From an uncultured Verrucomicrobiae bacterium (lineage in GTDB: Bacteria > Verrucomicrobiota > Verrucomicrobiia > Limisphaerales > AAA164-E04), in assembly GCA_943788245.1 (NCBI GenBank), contig CALSPN010000046.1, positions 64,635 through 128,634 on the forward strand: 64,000 nucleotides of DNA. The letters are read 5' to 3'. Within the stretch, counting starts at the first letter, position 1, and each line of letters starts with the position of its first letter. Position numbers and translations under genes: made by a program. Under the pieces are notes generated by a model. That model did not search any database and was not told the origin of the DNA. It was given only the letters and a program-made list of their open reading frames with translations. Shown here piece by piece: positions 32,384-43,500 of this stretch.

Positions 32384-33475
32384 ATGATGAGTACTGAAAC
32401 TGTTTCAAACGAAGCAATCCAACAGGCCAAAGAGCAACTCGATGCTCACGTCCGTGAGATTGTTCAATGGCACTTTTCCCCCGAAACCGGTAGTCCCTTT
32501 TGGTTGGATTGGGCGGAAAAAGCAGGGTGGAATCCAGCTCAGGAGATCGAATCTTTTGATGACATCATTGCCCGGTTTCCACACTTCCAAGACGAGTGGC
32601 TTCGTGATCTCCAGCCCGATGTGTGGGTTCCGCAAGCATTCAAGGGCCAACCTTTCAATGTATTCGAAACTGGAGGCACCACAGGCATGCCCAAGCAGCG
32701 CATTGGGTGGACCGACTATAAAGTCGATTACAGCGAGTTTTCCGAAAAGATTTCTGACGACCATTTTCCCCGAAACCACTATTGGCTGATGATGGGGCCG
32801 ACCGGTCCTCGTCGATTGCGACTTGCCATCGAACATCTGGCCAATGTGCGCGGCTGCTCATGCTACTTCATTGACCTGGATCCTCGCTTCGTCAAGAAGT
32901 TGATTGCGGACAAGAAATTTGATGTCGCGCGAAGTTACATGGATCATGTCATCGATCAGGCTGTGACGATTCTCAAGCATCGTAAGGTCAGCGGTGTCTT
33001 TACCACCCCCAAATTATTGGAAGCGTTATCTGAAAAGATCGATCTATGGGAAGCTGGCATTCGCGGGGTGTTCTGTGGTGGAACCACCATGGATCCTCAG
33101 TACACGCGCTTTCTACTGGAGGAAGTTCTCGAGAACCGCATCGGATTCTACCCAACCTACGGTAACACGTTGATGGGGTTAGCGGCCAGCGTGCCTGTCA
33201 CAAGAGAAGACAATTTCTCAATCACCTACTACGCACCTCAACCACGGGCAGTCCTGCGCGTTGTGGATGCTGAAAAGACAGATGAGGTGAAGGAGTATGA
33301 TGAATGGGGACGAGTGGAATTGACCACCTTGACCAAGGAGTTTTTCATGCCCCGTTTTCTGGAGCGTGACGAAGCATTGCGGCGGGAGCCTCGCGCGCCA
33401 TACGCATGGGATGGCGTTGCTCAGGTTCGTCCGTTCGGGGCCATGGAGAAAAAAATTGTTGAAGGTGTTTATTAG
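32384..33475 (+). CDS. Stand-alone ANL-superfamily adenylation domain (EhpF-like), lacking C-terminal subdomain
   Basis: FETGGTTGMPKQR (A3-like), FYPTYGNTLMG (A5-like), ends at about 363 aa with no C-terminal lid or catalytic Lys motif. Confidence 0.7.
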   Translation: MMSTETVSNEAIQQAKEQLDAHVREIVQWHFSPETGSPFWLDWAEKAGWNPAQEIESFDDIIARFPHFQDEWLRDLQPDVWVPQAFKGQPFNVFETGGTTGMPKQRIGWTDYKVDYSEFSEKISDDHFPRNHYWLMMGPTGPRRLRLAIEHLANVRGCSCYFIDLDPRFVKKLIADKKFDVARSYMDHVIDQAVTILKHRKVSGVFTTPKLLEALSEKIDLWEAGIRGVFCGGTTMDPQYTRFLLEEVLENRIGFYPTYGNTLMGLAASVPVTREDNFSITYYAPQPRAVLRVVDAEKTDEVKEYDEWGRVELTTLTKEFFMPRFLERDEALRREPRAPYAWDGVAQVRPFGAMEKKIVEGVY

Positions 33476-33493
33476 TCAAGCAGGGTTAATATT

Positions 33494-34930
33494 ATGAGTT
33501 CCATACCACATATCCCGTGCCTGAGAAAAGGTGCGCCTTACGAAAGCCTCGATCAGATAGAGATCAAGGGTTACAGCGACGGCCAAACCCTTGCAAGTGT
33601 GAGCACCGTTAATGGGGGAATCATCCGCCGAGATTTGCGTCGAATTGACCAAGGGAAGGCGGCCCTGAGAAAATTCACCGTTGACCAGTTGATCGATATC
33701 TCGGCAAAGGCTGGAGAAGTATTTTTAAACGGTTCATTGCCTCTTGGTGACAAAGGGCATACTCAGTCTCCCGAAGATTACATAAGCACACTGTCCGCAA
33801 CTTCCGGATTACCGCATGTGATGGTCAAACGCAACATGGATAAAATCCATCATGCGTTGACCCACATGAGGACGGTGTTGACAGGGCTCACACGCGGACT
33901 TGATTTTTCCATCCTGGATAAAGGTTACGGGGCGCAGTTTGGCACGCGTATTAGCTACTACTCAACCGCCAAAGCCCTAGGCTTGGTCATGCCCAGCAAC
34001 TCTCCCGCTGTGAATTCCCTCTGGTTGCCTGCCATTCCACTCAAGACACCTGTCATCATCAAACCCGGGCGCGAGGAACCATGGACGCCTTATCGGTTGA
34101 TACAGTCCTTTATTGCAGCTGGGTGCCCTGCGGAGGCTTTCGGGTTTTATCCAACCGATCACGAAGGCGCGGGTGTGATTCTTGAGAGTTGTGGGCGTGC
34201 CTTGATTTTTGGGGATCAAAACACCACGGCTCAGTATGCCAACAACCCGGGCATTCAAATTCATGGGCCTGGATTCAGTAAGATTCTGGTGGGTGATGAT
34301 CAAATCGAACATTGGCCGGACTTCATCGACCTCATGGCCGCTTCCATTTCGGAGAATGGCGGGCGTAGTTGTATCAATGCCTCCGCGGTAGTGGTTCCAA
34401 AGTATGGGAAGGAAATTGCAGATGCACTCGCGAAAAAACTGGGCCCCTACAAACCAACCCGCCCAGATGACCAAGGCGCGCGTCTTTCCGGGTTTGCCAA
34501 CCCGAAAATGGCAGAATACATCGATGGGGCCATCGCACAGGATCTCAAAGAACCCGGCGCTGAGGATGTGACTGCGCACTATCGGGAAGGTAGTCGCAAG
34601 TTGGAATTCGAAGGGGGGACTTACTTGTGTCCAACGATTGTTCATTGCGATTCAATTGCCCACCCTCTTGCCAACCGGGAGTTTCTATGCCCTTACGCAA
34701 GTGTGGTCGAGGTTCCTCAAGCTGAGATGCTGGAAAAAATAGGTCCTTCACTAGTCGTTTCAGCGATTACCAAAGATCCTGAATTTACCGAAATGTTACT
34801 TGATTCGGATTTGATTGAACGTCTCAACCTGGGGGCAATTCCAACCATGAAAATATCATGGGATCAACCGCATGAAGGCAACATGTTTGAATTTCTCTAC
34901 AAGCGCCGGTCCATCGAAAGAGAGGAGTAA
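33494..34930 (+). CDS. Aldehyde dehydrogenase-fold protein, candidate acyl-AMP/acyl reductase (EhpG-like)
   Basis: MPSNSPAVNSLWLPAIPLKTPVIIKPG and NGGRSCINASAVVVP with catalytic Cys; 18 bp downstream of the adenylation gene. Confidence 0.75.
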   Translation: MSSIPHIPCLRKGAPYESLDQIEIKGYSDGQTLASVSTVNGGIIRRDLRRIDQGKAALRKFTVDQLIDISAKAGEVFLNGSLPLGDKGHTQSPEDYISTLSATSGLPHVMVKRNMDKIHHALTHMRTVLTGLTRGLDFSILDKGYGAQFGTRISYYSTAKALGLVMPSNSPAVNSLWLPAIPLKTPVIIKPGREEPWTPYRLIQSFIAAGCPAEAFGFYPTDHEGAGVILESCGRALIFGDQNTTAQYANNPGIQIHGPGFSKILVGDDQIEHWPDFIDLMAASISENGGRSCINASAVVVPKYGKEIADALAKKLGPYKPTRPDDQGARLSGFANPKMAEYIDGAIAQDLKEPGAEDVTAHYREGSRKLEFEGGTYLCPTIVHCDSIAHPLANREFLCPYASVVEVPQAEMLEKIGPSLVVSAITKDPEFTEMLLDSDLIERLNLGAIPTMKISWDQPHEGNMFEFLYKRRSIEREE

Positions 34931-35027
34931 CCTTTGATCGCTATTACCTGTCACAGGGTGTAACGGTAATTGGAATTTCCTCCTGATGAACAGGGGGTAT
35001 GTCGTTGCATCTATAAAGTGTTACACC

Positions 35028-36251
35028 ATGGATCTTGAGTCGTCATTGAAACAAGCGGGAACAACCCGGTCCTCCTCATTGGACTGGCATCTGAACGCTT
35101 TTGATATTCAACCAAGAACCCGTTTGGTTTTTGGCGAAGGTAAGATTTATGAATTGGGCAATATCGTCCGAGACCTGGGCGGTGCGCGTGTGCTGATTGT
35201 CACGGATCCCGGAATTGTTGCTGCTGGACATTCCGACCTTGCGCTCAAGATCCTTGAGGAAGCTGGATTAAAGGTATTTGTTTTTGATCAAGTGCACGAA
35301 AACCCGACTACTGCCGATGTGGCAGCTTGTGTTGAGGTTGCCTCATCCAAGCAAATTGATATATTTGTTGGTTTAGGTGGCGGTAGCAGCATGGATACCG
35401 CCAAAGGATGTAATTTTATTCTGACCAACGGCGGTCGTATGCAGGATTACTGGGGCATCGGAAAGGCTTCCCATCCCATGCTGCCCATGGTGGCGGTTCC
35501 CACCACCTCCGGCACAGGGAGTGAATGCCAGTCATTCGCCTTGATTGCCGATGAGGTTTCTCACCAGAAAATGGCCTGTGGCGACTCGAAAGCTGCCGCC
35601 AAAGTTGCCATCCTTGACCCGGCTCTCACGGTATCCCAACCACGTCGTGTGACCGCGTGCACCGGTATGGATGCCTTAACCCATGCGCTTGAAACAGCCG
35701 TCACACGCAAGCGCACGCTTTACAGCTCCATGCACGCTCTCGAGGCTTTCAAACTATTGCTTCCGAATCTTCCGATCGTCCTGGATAAACCCCAAGACCT
35801 TGAGGCTCGAGGTAAAATGCAGCTAGGGGCTGCCCTGGCCGGCATTGCCATTGAGAACAGCATGCTGGGCGCAGCGCACGCCACAGCTAACCCCTTGACG
35901 GCTGGTTTCGATGTGATTCACGGCATGGCGGTGGGGGTGATGATGCCACATGTGATTCGGTGGAACGCAAGCTGCAAAGCCACCGCAAACTCCTATGCTC
36001 AAATCGCTTGCGAAACGCGTGTGGCGTCTTCTCATGATTCGGTCCCTCATTCGGTGAACAAACTCGTCACGGCCATCGAGCATATCCTTGAAGTCACAGA
36101 AATTCCATCGACCCTCAATTCTCATGGAGTTGGTCAGAAGGATCTTGATAAACTGGCTGAAGGTGCCTCCCAGCAATGGACGGGTAACTTTAACCCCGTT
36201 GATATTACTCAGGCCGATTACCGTTCTCTCTACTCACTGGCCTTGGATTAG
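35028..36251 (+). CDS. Iron-containing alcohol dehydrogenase
   Basis: RTRLVFGEGKIYELG, VGLGGGSSMDTAKGCNF, VPTTSGTGSE, HGMAVGVMMPHVIRWN. Confidence 0.92.
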   Translation: MDLESSLKQAGTTRSSSLDWHLNAFDIQPRTRLVFGEGKIYELGNIVRDLGGARVLIVTDPGIVAAGHSDLALKILEEAGLKVFVFDQVHENPTTADVAACVEVASSKQIDIFVGLGGGSSMDTAKGCNFILTNGGRMQDYWGIGKASHPMLPMVAVPTTSGTGSECQSFALIADEVSHQKMACGDSKAAAKVAILDPALTVSQPRRVTACTGMDALTHALETAVTRKRTLYSSMHALEAFKLLLPNLPIVLDKPQDLEARGKMQLGAALAGIAIENSMLGAAHATANPLTAGFDVIHGMAVGVMMPHVIRWNASCKATANSYAQIACETRVASSHDSVPHSVNKLVTAIEHILEVTEIPSTLNSHGVGQKDLDKLAEGASQQWTGNFNPVDITQADYRSLYSLALD

Positions 36252-36312
36252 GGGTTTTGACCCGAGTCCGTCCCACTTCGCGGCTTTCTGCGCGTTCGGA
36301 TCGTGACTCCCT

Positions 36313-36353
36313 AAAGACTGTTGGCCAGGCTTAAGTCTGGCCAACAGTCTTTT
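36313..36353. terminator. Strong bidirectional terminator
   Basis: 16-bp perfect stem AAAGACTGTTGGCCAG/CTGGCCAACAGTCTTT, loop GCTTAAGT, T tract; between convergent genes. Confidence 0.9.
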
Positions 36354-36404
36354 CATGTATTGTTGGATGTTTGAAGTGTTGAGGGTGATTCTGAATTGCC
36401 CCAA

Positions 36405-37725
36405 TTACAAACTCCATCCCTTGCGGTATTCACGCCGAATGTATTGATTTGCCTCGGGGGCGTTGGTGACTCGCAGGTTTTTGCTGTCCCATTCAATTTT
36501 CTTGCCGGAACGGATGGCTACATTGCCCAGCAGTACGACTTCGCTGAATGGACCAGATCGCTTGAAGTTGGATAAGGGTTGATCCGGATTGCCATTGCGA
36601 ATGCCATCGAGCCATTCCTGATCTTCGTTTTTGACGCGCGGAATTGTCTTGGGTATCTCCGTGGTGTTGGCCATCACACCGTTGGCCTTGATCAGCCAAT
36701 TGGTTCTCGAGCGGTTGAAGAACATGGTGCCTTTTTTCCCTACCAACACGGTGCCATATTTTGAAATATCCTCACCATCGACCACTTCGGCTGGCGGGTA
36801 GTTTTGCTTGCCATTATTCTTTCCGTCATACCACACGAATTTAACCGGCGGTTTTTTTCCACGTTTGGGGAACTGATAAGTCACGATGGACGATGTGGGG
36901 GCTGATTCCTGAGTCATGCCCTGCTGCTCAGCCTGAACCCAATCGGGTGCACCGAGTTCGAGCGACCAATAGGCCATGTCCATGATGTGACAGGCCATGT
37001 CGCCCAAGGCTCCCGTTCCAAAGTCCCAATAACCACGCCATTTGAAGGGTGCGTAATCGGGGTGGTAAGGTCGCCATGGAGCAGGCCCGAGAAAGAGATC
37101 CCAATCCAATGTGTCCGGCACTTTATGGTCGCCAGCAGGTCGGTTGACGCCTTGTGGCCAGACCGGCCGATTGGTCCACATATGTGCTTCGGTGACATCG
37201 CCAATGATACCAGCCTGAATCAATTCCACAGCTCTGCGGATGGGTTCGCCTGAGTGAGCCTGGTTCCCCATTTGAGTGACCACACCTTTTTCACGTGCAA
37301 CTTCGGTCATGACACGCGCCTCATAGACGGAATGCGTCAATGGTTTTTGACAGTAGCAATGTTTCCCCATTTTCATGGCCATGACCGCAGCGACTGCATG
37401 TGTGTGGTCAGGTGTGCTGACGGTGACTGCATCAATGTCCTTCTGCTTTTCCAGCATCACACGAAAATCCTTGTAACGCTTCGCCTTTGGGAACTTTTTG
37501 AAGGTTTCAGCTGCTCGATTGTCATCGACGTCGCACAAAGCCACGATTTCAGCGCCGGCTTTGGAGTTGTCATTGATCTCTCCGCGCCCTTTTCCTCCAA
37601 CGCCGATGCCGCCCAGGAGGATGCGGTCGTTAGCGCCGAAAACACGGCTGGGGAAAAAGTTGAATGCAAATGCCGTGGCAGCTGTTGTGCCGACAAATTT
37701 TCTGCGTGTAATTGGTTTTTTTCAT
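36405..37725 (-). CDS. Gfo/Idh/MocA-family oxidoreductase with Tat signal, frame interrupted at A7 near the start
   Basis: Minus-strand ATG at 37725 followed by A7; with A6 reads MKKPITRRKFVGTTAATAFAFNFFPSRVFGANDRILLGGIGVGGKGRGEINDNSKAGAEIVALCDVDD... continuous with listed ORF 36405..37544. Confidence 0.85.
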
Positions 37726-37886
37726 AAAACGCCTTCTCGTGATATATATTGTCATGCGGTGAACTGATGTCATCATCCTCATCTTGAGCTCCAGAAGCGC
37801 AAGCAAGATTGAAACATTCGATGGTTTTCCAAAAAGACTTCTCGTTGCAAACCCTGATCATAGTCGCTAAGTTCCCAATCTAAATT

Positions 37887-38817
37887 ATGGAAAAAGTAGT
37901 TATTATTGGAACAGGCTGTGCAGGTTTGACAGCTGCTATTTACAGCGCGCGTGCGAATTTGAATCCCTTGGTTCTTACCGGAACCATGCCTGGTGGTTTA
38001 TTGACAACCACAAGCACTGTGGAGAATTTTCCCGGATTTCCCGAGGGGGTAGATGGGTTTCAATTAATGCAGCACATGCAGAAACAGGCCGAACGATTTG
38101 GCGCACGCGTTCAGTTCGGGACCGTAGAATCGGCCGATCTCTCCGGAGATCATCCCAAACTAGTCGTCGACGGCAAGGAAATCGAAACCCAGACCCTGAT
38201 TATTGCCACTGGTGCAGGGCACCGTCACCTCGGGCTCGAGAATGAAAAAAAACTCGAAAACAAAGGAGTGACCTACTGCGCGACCTGTGATGGGGCATTA
38301 CCTATGTTCAGGGATAAGCCACTGGTTGTCGTTGGTGGCGGTGATTCTGCCTGCGAAGAAGCCACTTACCTGACTCGATTCGGATCGAAGGTATACCTCA
38401 TCCACCGACGTGATGAATTGAGAGCAAGCAAAATCATGGCCGAGCGTGCTGTCAACCATGATAAGATAGAAATGGTATGGGATACCTGTAGTGACAGAAA
38501 TACATGGTGTGGAAGAGGATGAGGTTACAGGTGTTCAGCTGAAAAATACCAAGACGGGTGAGGAAAGCAGGCTTGATTGCGCGGGTGTTTTTGTTGCCAT
38601 CGGTCATGTGCCCAATACTCAAATCTTCACCGGTCACATCGATATGGACGAAGCGGGCTACGTGCTGCCACGGGGCGGTAGTAAGACATCTTCCAAGGGA
38701 GTTTTTGTAGCAGGAGACTGCGCTGACCAAGTATATCGCCAAGCCATCACTGCAGCGGGCATGGGCTGCATGGCAGCGATCGATGCCGAGCGTTATCTGG
38801 GTGAACAGGATCAGTAA
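37887..38817 (+). CDS. trxB: Thioredoxin reductase, frame interrupted near 38486
   Basis: [25 protein letters not shown], redox motif [21 protein letters not shown]; ORFs fuse as [28 protein letters not shown] if one base is removed. Confidence 0.92.
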
Positions 38818-39073
38818 AAGGTGCTCTTGACTCCTTTCTTTCTCAACTGAGATGAGGAAGGAATTATGATTGTTTTTGTGTGATATGGCCTGTAATCTGC
38901 TCCCTTTGAATCAGTGTGCAAGGCTTGAATTCAAAGATCATCAGATAGAGGCAAGCGCCTCTTGTTTTGCTCTTGTTATTCATGGCCTTCGACTTAAGTT
39001 GTCTGATACTCAGATTCGACCCGTCCAAAGGAGTTGACTTCCTTTCGCGGGTTGACAATCAAAATTACAAATT

Positions 39074-40426
39074 ATGATCTGGTTAGTTGCAATTCTACTC
39101 TTGGCGGTTTTTGCTGGCGTTGGTTATCTCAAAGGTGCCATTCGCATGTCGGTTTCATTGGCGGGCCTGTTTGTCGGTCTTATGTTGGCCAAACCCATGG
39201 CTCCCATGATGACTCCCATCTACACAGCCTCTGGAATGACCAACCTTTTGTGGTTGTCTTTGCTACCTCCCATCACCGCATTCTTTGTTGTGGGATTGGT
39301 ATTTGTAGTGATCGGATTCATAGTTCATTACAAAATAGGACAATACTACAAATTCAGCGCTGATGAAGTCACTCGTCTGACTTGGGAACGGATGAACAAG
39401 CGTTCTGGTGCAGCCCTTGGATTGTTGGTGGGTGGTATTTACACCGTTCTGGTCGGCATGTTGATTTACGTGGGAGGTTACTTGACGACTCAGGTTGCCA
39501 CTGAAAACGATCAAGGTCCTGTCGGATACCTCAATTCCCTTGCCGCCGGATTGGAGAGCTCTGGATTAGGCAAGATTGCGCGCAGCATAAGCCCCGTGCC
39601 TGAAAAATATTTCAAGGTAGCCGACATCCTCGGTATGTCTCACAAAACGCCCCTGCTGGAAGTGCGTTATCGCAACTATCCACCTTTCCTGAATCTGGGA
39701 GAGGAGTCCACTATCGAGGAAATGGGGAGTAACGATGAATACCACAACTTATTGATTCAACAGGCCAGTCTGGATGAAATCATCAAACACCCAATCTCCG
39801 TGAAGTTGATGAGCGATCAGGCACTTACGGATCGTTTGCTGGCCACCGATCTGGATGATTTACGGGCTTATCTGGAAACCGGGGAATCCCCGCGATACGC
39901 CGACGAGTTGTTCCTTGGCCGCTGGGAATTGGATGGCAATGCGACGATCAATTACTTCAAGAAAAACACCATCGGGGTCAAAGCCCGGCAAATCAGAGAA
40001 ATGAAGGAGGTTGTCACCAACTGGCTGCTGGGTATGTCGATGGTGGTTTACCCTGACCAGACCTATACGGTATCCAATGGTAAAGAAGAGGAAGATGAAA
40101 AACCCGAGGAGAAGGAACCTGACGCTTACGAGGACCCTTATGCGGGTTTTGCTCCTCAACAGGGAATGGACGCTGAGATGGCTGCACGCTACGGGTTACC
40201 TCCTGGTCAAGGCGCGCAGGGCCAGAGGCGCCCTCAAGCGCAGGCTCCTAAACCGCGTCGTCCTCAACTCAAGTTTTCTGGTCAACAAGGTCGTTGGGAT
40301 CGAAAGACCCGCGGACGTTACCAGACCCAGAGCAGTTCTGGTGGTGGTTCTGTCGTGGTCCGTAAAAACCACCGTGCCTACATTGATACTGGAGGGATGA
40401 CCCTCGTCTTCAAGCGTGTGTGGTAA
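39074..40426 (+). CDS. CvpA-like membrane protein with low-complexity C-terminal tail
   Basis: MIWLVAILLLAVFAGVGYLKGAIRMSVSLAGLFVGLMLAKPM resembles the CvpA N-terminus; P/Q/R/G-rich tail. Confidence 0.6.
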   Translation: MIWLVAILLLAVFAGVGYLKGAIRMSVSLAGLFVGLMLAKPMAPMMTPIYTASGMTNLLWLSLLPPITAFFVVGLVFVVIGFIVHYKIGQYYKFSADEVTRLTWERMNKRSGAALGLLVGGIYTVLVGMLIYVGGYLTTQVATENDQGPVGYLNSLAAGLESSGLGKIARSISPVPEKYFKVADILGMSHKTPLLEVRYRNYPPFLNLGEESTIEEMGSNDEYHNLLIQQASLDEIIKHPISVKLMSDQALTDRLLATDLDDLRAYLETGESPRYADELFLGRWELDGNATINYFKKNTIGVKARQIREMKEVVTNWLLGMSMVVYPDQTYTVSNGKEEEDEKPEEKEPDAYEDPYAGFAPQQGMDAEMAARYGLPPGQGAQGQRRPQAQAPKPRRPQLKFSGQQGRWDRKTRGRYQTQSSSGGGSVVVRKNHRAYIDTGGMTLVFKRVW

Positions 40427-40456
40427 GTTCGCGTTGAATTTGATTCGATACCTTTT

Positions 40457-40491
40457 GCCGTTTTCCCAGTTGATGGGGAAACGGCTTTTTT
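40457..40491 (+). terminator. Rho-independent terminator
   Basis: GCCGTTTTCCC-agttgat-GGGGAAACGGC followed by TTTTTT. Confidence 0.85.
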
Positions 40492-40565
40492 GTGGTATTC
40501 TATCTCATTTTTTTAAATAAGTGGCTTTGATTGACGAATCGGCCTGTTTTTATCAAAATAAAAAG

Positions 40566-43500
40566 ATGAACCTCAGGCTTGGCATCACTGCATCCATGCG
40601 ATCAAGGCATCATGCTTCAATCGTCTTGCTTACGATCTTGTTTCATGGATCACTCAAAATATGTGCCGATCCCCTGGTAGATTATGAGCAGGATATTCAA
40701 CCGGTGTTTGATCGCGTTTGTTTGGAGTGCCATGGACCTGAATCTCAAAAAGGAGGTTTGCGACTCGACGGTTTGGATCAGTTGGCGTTGGGTGGTTCCT
40801 CCGGGGTTGCCGTCGTTCCTGGGCATTCCGATAAAGGGCTTTTGCTTCAAAAAATCCTTCACCGTGACCCTGAAGAACGGATGCCTCCAGAGAAGCGATC
40901 CCCATTGACACCCGAAGAGGTTCAAAAGATCAAATCCTGGGTGAACTCGGGGGCTGTCGAACTGGTTCAGCAGGCCAAAGCTCCCTATCCAAAAGAAGCC
41001 TATGAGCACTGGTCATTAAAACCTCTTGAGCAACCTGGGTTGCCAGAATTGAATGATGGTGGAGCAAGATGGGTGCGTCATCCGCTGGATGCTTTCGTTT
41101 ATCAAAAAATGTTCGATCATGGACTGAGTCCTTCACCCGAGGCTGATCGCGTGACATTGATAAGGCGTATTTATTTCGACCTTATCGGCCTGCCTCCATC
41201 GGCAAAAGCAATTCAGTCATTCGTTCGCTCGAAAAACCCTCATGCCTATGAATTGCTGGTCGATCGGTTGCTGGCGTCTGAGGCATATGGTGAGCGCTGG
41301 GCGCGGCACTGGCTGGATGTTGTGCATTACGCCGATACCCATGGCTATGATAAAGATAAGCCCCGCCCGAATGCCTGGCCCTATCGAGATTACGTGATTC
41401 GTTCTTTCAATGCGGATAAGCCATATTCCAGATTCGTCGAAGAGCAACTCGCCGGAGATGTCTTATATCCTGACAGCATGGATGGCATAACGGCCACCGG
41501 CTTCATTGCTGCCGGGCCTTGGGATTTCATCGGGCATGCCGAAGTTTCGGAAGACAAACTGGATGGCAAAGTCGCTCGTCATCTCGACCGTGACGACATG
41601 GTCGCAGTCACCATGAATACCTTCGCGAGCACCACGGTTCAATGTGCGAGGTGTCACCACCATAAATTCGATCCAGTTCGCATGGAGGATTATTACAGTT
41701 TGCAGTCGGTTTTCTCTGCTTTGGATCGTGCAGATCGAACCTTTGATGCCGATGCGAGTGTCAGCAGGAAGCGTCGACAATGGATGTCCTCCATGGATAA
41801 AATTCAGGAAGAACTGGATGAGCTCACCGCACGTGTCCGAGAAGCGGCGGGTTCCTCATTACCTGAATTGGAGTCATCCATCAAAGAACTTGAGGGATCA
41901 AAAAAGAGCAAACCGGATGCCTACGGTTATCACAGTGCGATTGCTCAATCACAAGATGAGACCAAATGGGTTCAAGTTGACCTGGGGGCTCCAACAGACA
42001 TACGGGAGCTGGTTCTGAGAGCGAGTGACGATGATTTCAATGGTATTGGTGCGGGCTTTGGATTCCCTTTGCGTTTCAAAATCGAAGCCTCAAGTGATCC
42101 TGCGTTTATCAATGCTCCCACGTTGCTAGTGGATATAACTCCAGAGGATGTTCCGAATCCAAAGCGGGTTCCGCTTTCGTTTGAAATCAATCCTCCTGTC
42201 ATGTCTCGATTTGTCCGTGTGAGTGCCACGCGCCTGGCGATCAGATCCAAGGACTATATCTTTTCACTGGCAGAATTGGAGATCAAGAACTCGGGAGGTA
42301 ACAATGTCGCATTGGGTAAGGCTGTTTCCTCAAAAGACAGCATTGAGGCTTCACCTCGATGGGCAAAGGCGAATTTGGTGGATGGTAAATTCGTGAGTGA
42401 TGAAAAGGTGACGGCGGGTGCTAAGACCCTCGCTCAGTTAGTGGCTGAAAAGAATGCATTGCTCAAGAAAGCGACCCAACCTGAATGGGCGCAGCGCAAA
42501 CAGATCCTTCTGGAAGAAAAGGAGATGTTGCAATCCAGCTTAGATCAATTGCCTCCACCGTCCAAAGTGTATGCAGGTACGGTCCATCAAGGCAGTGGTG
42601 CCTTTCGTGGGACTGGGCACATGGGAGGCAAGCCAAGAACGATACATGTACTCTCTCGAGGAGACGTTGATAAGCCCGGTAAAACAGTGAATCCCGGTGT
42701 TGTCCCTGTGATCTATGGGCAGGAAACTCGCTTTGAATTGCCAATGGACCATGATGAAGGGGAACGGCGTGTGGCTTTGGCTCGCTGGATTCTGCAAAAA
42801 AAGCACCCTCTGACCTGGCGCTCTATTGTGAACCGAATCTGGCAATACCATTTTGGAGCTGGTATCTGCGATAGCCCCAATGATTTCGGACTCATGGGCA
42901 GCGAGCCGACACATCCTGAATTACTGGATTGGCTCGCGGTTACTTTTCGTGATGGAGGCCAATCATTCAAGCAACTGCATCGCATGATCCTGACGAGTGC
43001 CACGTATCGTCAAACTTCCAATGCGAACCTTGAAAAAGCATCCATTGATTCGGGAAATCGCTACTTGTGGCGCATGAACCGGCGCCGGCTTGAAGCGGAA
43101 GCAGTGAGGGATTCGGTGCTCTCATTGGCCGGAGTTTTGGACAGAAAAATGGGCGGTCCTGCATTCATGGATTTTGTGATTGAAAAGCCTGAGCATTCAC
43201 CCCACTACGAATATCGATTGCACGATCCAATGGACCCTGCGTCTCACCGAAGATCCATTTACCGGTTTATTGTTCGGTCTCAGCAGCAGCCATTCATGAC
43301 GACACTGGATTGTGCGGATCCATCTTTGATGGTAGGAAGGCGCAATGAAACACTGACTCCTTCTCAATCTCTTGCGCTTCTGAACAACCCCTTCATGGTG
43401 GCGATGGCCAAAGAGTGGGGGAGGAAATTAGAAAAAAGCAGTTTGGATTTACCGGGTCAAATCCAAACTGCCATTGAAGCAGCGACGGGTAAAAAGCCTG

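Noticed and set aside
33977-34645. 222-aa minus-strand ORF inside the ALDH gene
   Set aside because: Fully overlaps a well-supported gene on the other strand; no recognisable domain.
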